Assembly: GCF_964204865.1 (NCBI RefSeq)
Contig: NC_135252.1
Coordinates: forward strand, 18,249,383-18,313,382
Reading direction: 5' to 3'
Source of the DNA: Styela clava
Taxonomy: Eukaryota > Chordata > Ascidiacea > Stolidobranchia > Styelidae
Length of the DNA: 64,000 bases
In this document: positions 38,341 through 49,050 of the stretch, in pieces
Layout: every line of letters starts with the position of its first letter
How positions within the stretch are numbered: the stretch's first letter is position 1
Notes under the pieces: generated by a model
The model's input: the letters and a program-made list of their open reading frames with translations, nothing else
Database searches by the model: none
Told to the model about the DNA's origin: nothing
Position numbers and translations under genes: made by a program

Positions 38341-41300
38341 TCACTCGGATTCTTCAATGTATTTCTTGATGTAGTCGCACAATTTTCCAACTGCTGGAAT
38401 TAGAACGTCATCATCGTAAAAAGCGTAGCAGACTCGAAGATAATTGAGATGCGATTGCGATATTGAACATCTAAAAAAAGTTGAGTGAACAAGAAAATGG
38501 AGTGATATTTCAACAAATCTAAAATAAACCCAAAATGGCGCTCCAACAGTATGTGCACCAATATGGAGGTAACTAATTTTGTTTGCCTACTTTACATCAA
38601 GTTGTGTAAAAGGACTGAAACCCATGGGCAGGGGTATATTCACTTGGCTAACACAGACGGTATTTAGTTAGAGAACTAAAATAAGGAAAATCTGAATAAA
38701 ATTATGGCCTAACTCAAACCTGGTGCACACACTACGGGAGTACCCCATAGCTAATATGGCTGGAAAATTTTTATTACTTATTATTTTTATTACTAATACA
38801 AAAATTGAAATTATCTTAAGATAAATAATTGAAGTGAAAAATAATTTTACCGCATGATTGCCATTAGGGATATTTATTTCGAGGATAATACACAATAAAT
38901 AAGATAAATAAAACACAATCGGTGTTAGCCAAACATCAGCAAACCGAAGTTTTTCGGGATAGAAATTTGAAAAGTCGGCAAATTACATCGTTTTGCTAAT
39001 CAGTGCTAACCAGATAGCCTATGTCACATACGGTTATATTTACCGGATATTTAGTCTTATTTAAAATCAATTCTATATTAATGTAAGAAGAATGCGTTAA
39101 TTGAAAATTGCATATTTTTTGGTTGAAATCCACTATTATGTTGTAATAACTGAAGCATAGATTTTGAATTCACTTACTCTAAAATATCAGACAATCATAT
39201 TACTTTTGTATTTGCTACAAATCAACTCCATTACAATGAAATACAGGGTGTTTAAAAAGTAATGCAAAAATAACAGAAGTTATGATGAAATGCTACTTAA
39301 AACATTTAACGACTGACACCTTTTAACAGTATTGAATTACGGTGAAATGCCATTTACACATTTCACGACTGACGCTTTTTAACGTTGTCATGACGAAAAA
39401 TTTTACCCCAATTTTGAGTAACCTATTTACCACTTTGTATTTAATCAGCTCAAAATGACATCTTGACATACCTGCTTCCAGGTATGAATGTAATTTCTTC
39501 TTTACATTTTTCGAGTAGAACATCGGCTGACAAATGCCGTGGCAAAGCAATCCATAAAAATTCCCCTCCAGTTGGATAATTGCAAGTTACGCCAAAAGCA
39601 GATAAACGATCAGTGATCATTTTATTCAACTCGTGAATAAGCTTCTGAAAATTCGAATACACTAAAATTATTTATGTTTATAATTTTTAAGGATTGGGAA
39701 CTTGCTAATATAATATTCTGAATCTTTTGTACAAAGTCCCCACCACTAATGCAAAAATGTGAGATTTAAGAAAAACACTCCCGTCACGTTTTAAAGTAAC
39801 AAATTACTAATTGTCCAATTAGGGTTAGCAATGATTTTTAAAATTTAAATTTCCATCGTAATTCGCATTCCTAACCGTAACTGGATAATCACTAATTTTC
39901 TTATTTTGAACGTTTGCGCGTTTTTTTTTGGCGGGGGCTTTGTACAAAATATCCGAATTATGGAACAAAGCGGCTCATGATGAGACATAGGAAGTTTATG
40001 AGGCGCATCGTGCTTAAGGTTATAACTAGTTATGGGCGGTCTAAACTGGAATAACTTTATAGCTGAAAAAATTCAGCTTTGAATAAAAAAAAATGTAACG
40101 TTTTAATTAACTGGTCATGTTCGGTCGAAACTGGAATTACTTTTATGTAGACACAATTTTTTTAATATGTCGCTTCAAATGGCCATGAGAAAGTAGAATA
40201 AAATTAGTTCACAAAGAGTTTTTTCATTTCTGATCAAAAATAATTCCTTTACAAACGTAGGCGTTCAGTTAGCACATTACCCGATAATGAACTCTGGTCT
40301 TTTTGACGTGATCTTGTATTAGTCCAAGTTTAAAAGCTGAAGCAAGTATTCCACTGGTATATTCGTTCCATCCACTTCCACTATCACTGAGAAAGTATGT
40401 TTCAAAAATGCGAAACATTCTTCGTGGCATTTCGAACCAACCAACACGAAGACCGGGTGCCAAAAACTTTGAGAATGAGGATAGTGTGACCACACTTTCT
40501 GAAAAAAAAAAGAGAGCAATACTAAGGACATGAAGATCAATCATATGATATCGCAATATGCACCGGAGGGATTTTTGCTAAGCGATCACCGGAAATTAAC
40601 AGAATTGTGTTATACATAATTAATATATATGATTGATTATTTTACATATTGTATTTAGTATAAATGTCCTATTGATTCATATTTTGAATGCAGTGTGTAT
40701 GAATCAATAAATTCATTTTACCTTTCTATGTCATTTACTTTCTGCTACGGAGTGTCTGCTTCTATGGAGTTAGTTGTTTACAAATAAGCTTACCTTTATA
40801 ATCTTCATCGTCTTTATTATCATGCCAGAACAACCTTGTGGGGGGTTTTGCTAAAATTGGATCGTCACAATCAGGGGATGAATACGTCAGAAGATTATAC
40901 ACGTCATCAGAAATAACCATCAAATCATATTTCCTTGCCAGTTGGATTATTTCTTTGCATCTTTCTGTAAAAACACTCATGACTAAATGATTGTTTCGTT
41001 CAATTTGTCAAATAATTTTTAGAAAAAAGGTTATTGCTTTTTACACCATTTAAAATAATACGCTAAAAAATTATTAATATCAGTAAGGGATACTTTTCAA
41101 TCTTAGTGCCTAAAATTGGGAGATCCCTGAACTTGGGCGCATTTAGGACTCGCATGACCACGGGTCTAACGTCATAGAAGGATTATAATTTATATTGTTG
41201 TATTTTTGTGACACTGTTTTGTTCTACGACGCCACGTTTTGCAAATGTTCGTTTCAATGACCCTACCGAGTACATATACATATCTCTAATAAATTATAAG

Positions 41301-43607
41301 CAAACCGTCTGAATAGACATATCCAGTGGGATTCTGGTAAACAGGAATTAAATATAAAGCAGCACGGTAAGGATATCTATCGTTAGGTTCTGGTCCTTTC
41401 ATATCTTTCAAGTGGTTTTCCAACTCATCCAAATTTAATCCATTTATGTCCATTCCAATACCGATGGTTTTCGTCTAAAATGGATACCAAAAAGAATCCC
41501 AAATTTAAAAAAATACTGGAAGGTGTGCTGGTAACGTGTTAAAATATTTTTCTTGTATCTCTGTTTTGTCAAATGAAAAACCGTGTTTTACGATACTCCC
41601 TGTAGACACGAGTATAGATCGCATCAACAGCAAGTGCGATTCACAGAAATAAGATTTAGAAGAATGAAGTTTAATATCAGTCGCTTCAAATGAACTAGTA
41701 AATAACTTGTAATCTTTGTTAAAATATCAGTTAAACTCACAGAAAACATCGTGTTTTTGTTCTTCAAATCACATATTAGATTCCAGTATGACGGATCCTC
41801 GACAAATAACGTTTCTCCTCTTTGAAAATAATAATACAAAAGGTTCGACAATCCTTGGCTTGCTCCGTTATGGACAAATATATCTTCACTAAAAAATGAT
41901 GCAGGAATTAGTATGAGTAGTTAAAAATAAGAACATTCAAATAATACAAATTTCGCATATACTGAGAACAATATGGTACTCCCGTGGTATATATGTGTAC
42001 CAGGTTAAGGTTAGGGCTAGGCCATAATTTTATTCCGATTTTCCTTATTCTAGTTCTATCACGAGTTCGGGGACTGTCTGTGTTACCCAAGTGAATACAC
42101 CTCCTGTCCATAGGGGTCCTTCGTCCCTTTACACAACTTGGTATGAAATAGACGGACAAAATTAGTTACCTTCATATTGGTACACATACTTCTGAACCGC
42201 CGAGAACATTACTATATTTGGTATTTCACAAAATAACATACTGATACCTCTCATCGTTAATAACTTTACCTTTATTTTATAAGTACTTTTTGGATGATTA
42301 TTGGGCCAGGGACAAATTTAAAATAAGTGTACGTGTTTATTATTTTATTGTTTGTATTTTCAGCGTGTCTATACGGCTCTGACGGATATCCTCACGATGC
42401 TCACAAGCTCAAAGCTATACTTAGATTACAGAGTGTTCCGTCGTGTTTTTAAGTATATATGTCAAGGGTTAGATGGTCCCCAATTTGGTGTTCATATATA
42501 TTTATTGCTTGTTTAAATCTCATTCAAAGTTTTGGAAAATTTCCTGAGTTTCCGTTCTATTTGTTCGTATTTTCTGTTGTCATTTTTTTGCAGCATGACC
42601 GAGTTCAATACAAATTATCTCATAATACCTGAATTTTGTCAATGTTGTTACACACCGAGCCGCTTAAAATACATGAGAATAATTGCTGGAAAGCAGTCCC
42701 TAATTTATATATTTCGACCCAACTCTCAGTGCGGAGGAGCTATTATCTATAAACTTGATGATTGTCAAACACGAAATACTTTTTAATGAGGTCAATGGTC
42801 ATTGATGTAATCAAATTACCGTACATTTGAGATTTACGTCACGCCAAAAAGACAGTTCCCTGTTTACCTTTTCACGGGATTTCTATAACTTTCCGAGAGA
42901 TATTTTGCCAATTCTTGCTTCAGTTCATAATTTCCAGAACAGCAACCATATTGTAATATTTCTTCATTTCTTGGGTTTGATTCGTCAAAATGTTTTATCG
43001 TGGCTTCCTACAAGACGTATCACATACAAAAGAATGGGTTAGTAGCTATATTATATATGTGGGAACAGTCTCAGACCAAACGTTATTTTTATAGGGCAAT
43101 TCTGTCATTATGGTCTCACCAATGACATTCCTAAGTTTTTACAAATGCCATAAACTCGAGGTTTGTCACACACACCAATTAAAATTTTATCTTTCTTCGG
43201 ACAAAATGAAATTTTTTTTTTTTTTTTGGGGGGGGGGGAGGAAATTGCGCGGAAACGGCATGATAGCAACCGGGATTGCTATTGTTGAATATAAATAACT
43301 ATACATATATTAATCAAATATTTGAGTACCAAGATGAGCCAAACGGGGTGCAAGATGTACGTTTTAACATTTTTACACAGAAATCCATTTATAAATGGGC
43401 AAAATGCATGCAATCATAATTCACTTAATTTTTTTAGTTGCCATTTAAAAATTGATAAAGTTAACAAAAAAGATTCAAACAAACCTTCATCATTTTCGCA
43501 ACATTCCGCATAGAATGGGCACCTGGTGCTCCAATCTGCAGACAGACCTTTTTGCTGTCGCCTCCAATACCAAGACACTCTTCGAATGAATTATAAAACT
43601 TTGGCAT
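38341..43607 (-). CDS. PLP-dependent class I/II aminotransferase, 8 exons
   Basis: Exons: 43485-43607, 42868-43007, 41741-41888, 41306-41474, 40794-40964, 40281-40498, 39472-39644, 38341-38470. All phases agree, giving 423 residues, the normal size. It is a fold-type I aminotransferase that moves an amino group from an amino acid to a 2-oxo acid. Visible landmarks: HNGASQG for cofactor phosphate contact, Y-Q-N-P-T-G with N185, D213 and Y216 in ISDDVY for the pyridine ring, the Schiff-base lysine K261 in SFSKFLAPGLRVGW, and R393 in NYLRVCY for substrate carboxylate. All catalytic positions are intact. The style (QNPTG, DDVY, SFSK..PGLR) resembles the 2-aminoadipate/aromatic aminotransferase group and fungal YER152C-like proteins, not canonical AspAT; substrate is unknown. 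Start is the only upstream ATG in frame. There is no clear targeting signal. Confidence 0.93.
38537..38744 (-). mobile_element. local MITE family, copy 7
   Basis: Ends ggcgctccaacagtatgtg and actacgggagtacc. The interior carries catattggaggtaactaa in inverted orientation and the inverted core aactcaaacctgg. No clear flanking duplication. It is in the last intron of the aminotransferase gene. Confidence 0.75.
40565..40736. repeat. dispersed repeat, uninterrupted copy of the 61.8/63.9 kb repeat
   Basis: Contains ccggaaattaacagaattgtg and ends atgaatcaataaattcattttacctttctatgtc. The same left and right halves flank the large element at 61828-63886. It is in intron 5 of the aminotransferase gene. 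Confidence 0.7.
41975..42201 (+). mobile_element. local MITE family, copy 8
   Basis: Starts ggtactcccgtggtat and ends tacacatacttctgaaccgcc. It has both the ccaggtta core and the ttagttaccttcatattgg half, so it is near full length. A flanking gagaaca repeat (left and right, offset) may be the target duplication. It is in intron 2 of the aminotransferase gene. Confidence 0.75.
43211..43240. repeat. T tract followed by G tract
   Basis: About 18 T then about 10 G in intron 1 of the aminotransferase. It is a homopolymer junction whose exact length is likely to be uncertain in the assembly. Confidence 0.8.
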
Positions 43608-44428
43608 AATTCAGTCTGTGTATATTGAAATTAGCAATTACTGTCGTTCTTGTCAGATGCATGGCGTATAGCCTATATTGGTTGTTCCAATTTTGTCAGT
43701 CTGGAATTGGATCTGTCTTGAGCTAATTAATAGAAATTCGCTTACTACTCTCTGCCTGTCGCATAATTTCCCGTAATTATTGTGATAAGCTGTAAGTGCT
43801 AAGCAGCTGAGACGCGAAAGTTCGTTGCCCAATGAGGAATTACAATAAAACACAAGGCAAGCACACGGTAAGGAAATTCTGTAAATGCGTGATTTAACGC
43901 AATATTTTCTTCACATGAGGTATTGGCGATTTTGTGATATTGACCACATTCTCTAACAAGCTTATTGCTAAAGACTTCATCGACCAGTGTCCCTACGAAT
44001 GAATTCTTACACCTCGCATCTGAACTGTTGCTGACATCCTGACACGGTATCGATATGAGCTTTTTCGAAACACGAAGCGTGTGTATGTTGACCCGGTAGC
44101 ATAGTTCTGCAGTGAGGCTATCTGTCTGTCTCGAAAGTCGAAACACAAGATATGAGCGATCGTTCGTTGGCTGTCTGCGTGCAGTGAGCCCACAAAACGC
44201 CTACCGCTTACGAATCAATAGTTGGCAATAAGTTGAACTGCGATGTGAGACATATGAATGGTTTTATGCCCAGACCTCAAAGTCGTAGAGCTCTGTTTGT
44301 GAGATCAGGAGAGAGAAATAAATTAAGCAGCTGTCAAAGCTAGTTAGCCGTTGCCCAAAGATTTGAAGCGTGAATAAATAAATGTTTAGGGGCAATGTTG
44401 TCTGCTTGTGTGAATTAAATTATTTGAA
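43608..44428. other. upstream region of the aminotransferase, no gene seen
   Basis: Should contain the aminotransferase promoter on the minus strand. Overlapping open frames at 43653-44193 on the minus strand share no recognisable family and lack a splice model. Confidence 0.4.
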
Positions 44429-44429
44429 T

Positions 44430-44796
44430 AAATGGTGGCGCGGCGGTGTGGCTCAACGGGCTAAGCGTTAGGAATACGCTCGCCACCGCACCTCTAATCA
44501 CTCTGCGTGGGTTCGCAGGTTCGAATCCCATGCAGGGATGGTTATGTGCGAGAGGATTGCTGGACTCCTCGCCGTCGTTGGGTGGTTCACGTAACCGCTG
44601 GTCGGTTACGGCTTCCTCCACCACCAAGTCCATGCTTCCGAAAAACAAACAATACAGTAAAAACTAATCCCATACCCGACTTGGAATGGTAACCGGACGA
44701 GAGGCCGTGGTTCGCCATACAGCCATATGGATAAGCCGTCTTATCGGCTTTCCTCTCCCCCGGGATAAATATGTAAATCCTATCCTATCTTATCCT
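44430..44796 (+). mobile_element. tRNA-derived SINE, full-length-looking
   Basis: The head has an RNA polymerase III A box (tggctcaacggg, 44449-44460) and a perfect B box (ggttcgaatcc, 44518-44528). A tRNA-unrelated body follows (44530-44770), and the tail is made of tcctatcc-type units (44778-44796). A 3' part of the same element is at 62227-62395 in reverse, and an older copy is at 14110-14390. Confidence 0.85.
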
Positions 44797-45251
44797 AAAT
44801 CCATTTGTACATGTTTTTAATGTCAAATGTGAGGTATTCTAAATTACAAAGTTAGTGAGTTCAGAATTACGTATTATGTAAGACGTAATTTTTGGATGGT
44901 GTAGTCAGGTGGGTGTTAGGATTGATACGTGGAAAAATTGTCATGCTACGCCCACTAGAAGTATGTTAGGTAAGAAACTACATTAGACCCCATAATTCAA
45001 GTTATTTGAAGCAATACCGGTACCCAGTGTACCGTACCGCATTCCTGCTATAGCATATGCATCCTAACATTGTACATGCAGAATACCGCAACTGTAATAC
45101 AATTATGTTAACAAAATTATGATAATATTACGAGGTTTCTCACATTTCACCATTTGCTATGGTATTCATAGTAACTTGAAATATACATGAATATAATGTG
45201 AACAAAATTTTCATTCCACCGACTACAAAGATGAGTAATTCCATGGGTGGA

Positions 45252-45455
45252 GGCTAACTCGCCATGGACCACTCGCCATGCGACGGCGGCTAACGGGTTA
45301 GTCCGCAATTTAATTTAATATATTTATCCTTACTATTGAAGTTGTTAGTATAAACAGCCACCTTTCCATCTCCCATTACAAGAAGAGCCTCCGCACAGTT
45401 GCAGGCTAACCCGTTAACCGCCGTCGCATGGCGAGTGGTCCATGGCGAGTTAGCC
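45252..45455. repeat. foldback repeat with 50-bp arms upstream of NAT9
   Basis: The left arm 45252-45301 and right arm 45406-45455 are reverse complements with a single mismatch, around a 104-base loop. The arms are GC-rich and CpG-rich (gccatgcgacggcggctaac), unlike the surroundings. It ends about 430 bases before the NAT9 start codon. It is probably a foldback/MITE insertion. Confidence 0.85.
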
Positions 45456-45679
45456 GTCAGCCAATTTCATGGTGAGCCATGGCCTGTTCATTATTCTAAT
45501 TCCATTTCCCCCTTGAAGTGGGACCATTCTTTGTATCAGACTCTCCATACCATATAAAAGTTGCATATCAAGCTAAACTTATACCAGACCAGACCCATTG
45601 TAGATAGAATATACACCTCATTGTTTTATTGGAATGACATATGTAATTTTGTGAATTTGGCTCAAATGTAAATAACTCC

Positions 45680-45810
45680 TGTACCCAGGATTAGTAGTAC
45701 TGATAGTACAATTGAATTTGCCCTGAATATGTGTATATATATATATATATATTTGGGATTAGTACTGATAGTACAATTTGAATTTGCCTTGAATATGTAT
45801 ATAAACATAA
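45680..45810. repeat. short direct repeat with (TA)n
   Basis: A unit of roughly 60-70 bases containing ggattagtagtactgatagt / gggattagtactgatagtac and gaatttgcc.tgaatatgt occurs twice, separated by a (TA)n run. It lies immediately upstream of the NAT9 leader. Confidence 0.65.
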
Positions 45811-45887
45811 ACTTGAGATTTTACAGTAGTGAAAGTGCAGTATTAAATGACCTCCTGTCTTTCTAGTTTTCAAATATTCAATACACA

Positions 45888-47268
45888 ATGCGGATTAATG
45901 TAGACACCGTGATTTTAGGAGATAAAGTGATATTGATACCTTATGAAGATATTCATGTTGAAAAATATCATTCCTGGATGCAGTCTCAGGAAATTCAAAC
46001 TTTAACAGCTTCAGAACCATTAACAATCGAGGCGGAATATGAAATGCAAAAATCATGGAGAGAGGATGATGATAAATTAACCTTTATTATTGCTGATAAG
46101 CAAATGTGGGATGATTATGGTAAACAATGTTTTATATAATTACATTATGTCGAACCAATGAGGATAATGTTAATCTATTGAAAACTTTCCTCTTTAATAC
46201 GAGATTTCCCAAATCAAGGTCTCGAGCATCCAAATTACGGTTGAATGAGTTGCACAACTACTAATGTGCAGAAAGTCCAGTAGTGTGGTTGATCGAGTAT
46301 AGTTTCTTTATTAGGCAACAGCACCACATACTTTCAAATGTCATTCAATAATGGCATCTTATTCTAACTAAATGAATACACATTAGTATAATAATCACAA
46401 TTTCAGTCTTAAAAGTTCTAAAAATATTTCCTCAATGGCTGACTTTTTGTTTCAAATCTTCAAAGTTGGCTCTGTCTCAGATAGAGTCATTTTCAACAAA
46501 TAATTTTAGACAATTCACTATTTTTGGAACAGGAATAACATTTTTGTATATGTGATTTTAAGCTTATTTTCATGTCACTGTCAGATGTCAATTCCCTAAA
46601 TAAAACAACACTTTTAAAGTGGATATATTGAAAATTATATTTGGAATTAAGAATATGCTGTATTGAATACTTTACAACTAATTTCAATTGTATGAATATT
46701 TTGCCCAACTTTTCAGATGAAATGGACTTCATATATTGTACTTTTTTGAGTTGTAACCAAAGCATTTTTGCCTATTGCAGTTTTTGAACCAAACAAATCA
46801 TCACAAGATGCAACCAGTTCAAACCGGTTAACACCAGTTGAAGATCATATAAAGATAGACCAAGCCTCACAAAGAGAAATACAGTGCATTATAGGAGATG
46901 TCAACTTATTTTTGAACTGTGATCCTGGAAAAAAATCAGCAGAAATAGAAATAATGATTGCTGAATCAAATGCAAGAAAAAGGGGATTTGCAACAGAAGC
47001 TTTACGACTCATGATAGCTTATGCCCTTCACTATTTGAATATTACTAATTTCATTGCCAAAATTGGTTGCGATAATATCCCAAGTATAAAGTTATTCAAA
47101 GAGAAATTCGGTTTCTCAGAAATTTCTCGAAGTGAAGTATTCAAAGAAATAACCCTAAGTAAAAGGATTGATCCAGAATACACATCAAATGGTAAAAATA
47201 TTGAAAATTTTCATATTCAGAAATTTTCCAATTTACTCTTTAGTTATAAGAAATTCAGAGTGAAATAA
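45888..47268 (+). CDS. NAT9: N-acetyltransferase 9, GNAT family, 2 exons
   Basis: Exons 45888-46119 and 46781-47268 join in phase to 239 residues (human about 207). The N-terminus MRINVDTVILGDKV, the LTASEPLTIEAEYEMQKSW block, GDVNLFLNC, and the acetyl-CoA region EIEIMIAESNARKRGFATEA are diagnostic of NAT9. NAT9 is a cytoplasmic GNAT enzyme linked to tubulin and microtubule stability in other animals. The donor tatg|gtaaac and acceptor ttgcag are clear. The extra length is a lysine-rich tail (about 30 residues) that ends inside a 143-bp tandem duplication. The start was chosen because it aligns with the conserved family start. Confidence 0.94.
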
Positions 47269-47524
47269 CTGATAGGATGCAAGTTATTACTTATCGATTC
47301 CAATCGGTAAGTATGTTGATAGGTATTTGTCTGTCTGTTGCACGCGATATCTCACGAAAACGAGATTGAATCTGCTCCAGATTTAGTTATAAGAAATTCA
47401 GAGTGAAATAACTGATAGGATGCAAGTTATTACTTATCGATTCCAATCGGTAAGTATGTTGATAGGTATTTGTCTGTCTGTTGCACGCGATATCTCACGA
47501 AAACGAGATTGAATCTGCTCCAGA
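47239..47524. repeat. 143-bp tandem duplication over the NAT9 stop codon
   Basis: Two units, 47239-47381 and 47382-47524, appear identical base for base. Unit 1 contains the last nine NAT9 codons and stop. The rest includes gtctgtctgttgcacgcgat and cgaaaacgagattgaatctg, typical of a dispersed repeat. Confidence 0.9.
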
Positions 47525-49050
47525 TTTTTCATGTGCATTCATCATATTTGGACCTATTGAAGCCTATTGATTTTAGGCGAATTATGTGGTATAATTAGCG
47601 AGTTATTAATTAATTAGTGATGGGACACAAGGTGTCACTATGTAGTAAGACCGCTGTTTTGGGGAATCCCCTAACTTTTGATCGATAAGTCCTCGGTCTC
47701 TAACCGATATTCTCGTATTACGTGTTGTGTCAATTTTATCAAAATAGGTCATTTTTTGCGGTTCTGCATTTTTCCAAGAGTGAGCAACATTTGCTTTTCA
47801 TGCAAAAAACAATAAGGTTCACTCTGGCAATTGATCTTTTGGGTTGTTCATGATTTGGAAACGACTAGATCCTCAGACTGGGTCGAGAGAAGATGCTGCC
47901 AGTCGCGAATGACAAGATCAACTTGTGCCTATATTTGTCAGTCATTCGTTCTTGCTTAGCCTACACCTGGGGGATAGTATATGACCCCCAAAATGCAAGC
48001 TTGCGTTTCATTGGAAATTTTTTAATTTGGGTCATTGGGATTTTGCCCGTGTTCGTCTGACGTGGCGCTTGTGAAATTTGCGGGCGCTGGATCTATGTAA
48101 ATTTCGAATGTTTGACCGATCCCAGGGAATTAGTTTTTCGTGCAAATCGCCTTTCTTTCAAACATTAGAATCGTTTCAAATTCTGGGCAAAGTCCTATGG
48201 GATCCGATACTGGAACAAAAATTTTTCATAATTATTTTAATTTCATAAAATTTCTCATAATTCCTGGGAGCACTATAATGACACGTGAGGAAAGAACGCG
48301 TTCAATTGACCTTCGACCGTCGTGTTCAAACATTTGGGCATATTATTTTTAGTACTGAAAATGTCCAGGTGCTATTGTCATTGTCATAGATACCCTGAAA
48401 AACAAGTCTAATCTAAAAAACTATGCTAGCAGTTAGGATTCGACTGACGGGTTAAAGGTTCCGGATCCCCGAATATTGAAGTAGGAGTGGCATTCATGGC
48501 AAGGGATAGGAAGCCAAGACTTCTATAAGTGCTAAGGGTGATAAAATTGAGGGAATTTGTTAGTGCGTCCTACGGAAATTTTCTCACTCAAATTTATCAT
48601 CTCCTTGATATAGGATTTGGAGTTGAGTTTGTCTGTCAGCCGCACATACGTTCACTTTACATATTTAATCGTTGGGTAAATTTAATGGAACATTTTGAAA
48701 ATACAATCAGGATAAGATACTCGCAAAACTCTATTTCGACTTCTAAAAATAGAACAATATAATAAATAATTTTCATCTTGTCCTTGAATTTCTAACCTTG
48801 GTAAATTCATCGTATCGTAAATTCAACTTTTTGTTGTTCGCACTAGCAAAGCGGAAAAATATGTCACATACACTTTTTCATAAAATTCATGTTCGTTCGA
48901 TATGTCTAGTTAATCGGATCAATGTCTTAAAATTGATTTAAACGTATTATTTAATGAACAACATATGCCTTTTGAAATATAACGGTCTTCAATGAATAAA
49001 GTGTCATAATATTGACCGAGTCACAAAGAAGTGCACCAAGGCTATAGTAG
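47525..49050. other. region downstream of NAT9, no gene seen
   Basis: Seems to continue the repeat that supplied the NAT9 3' end (to about 48060), then AT-rich sequence. Open frames at 48140 and 48529 on the plus strand have no recognisable domain. Confidence 0.4.

Noticed and set aside
43653-44193. Overlapping minus-strand open frames upstream of the aminotransferase
   Set aside because: Several frames are open at once and none is recognisable; likely leader or intergenic sequence.
44440-44540. Possible functional tRNA gene (A and B boxes present)
   Set aside because: The arms do not fold into a complete cloverleaf with a credible anticodon arm, and the unit continues into a SINE body with a repeat tail that has other copies in the window.
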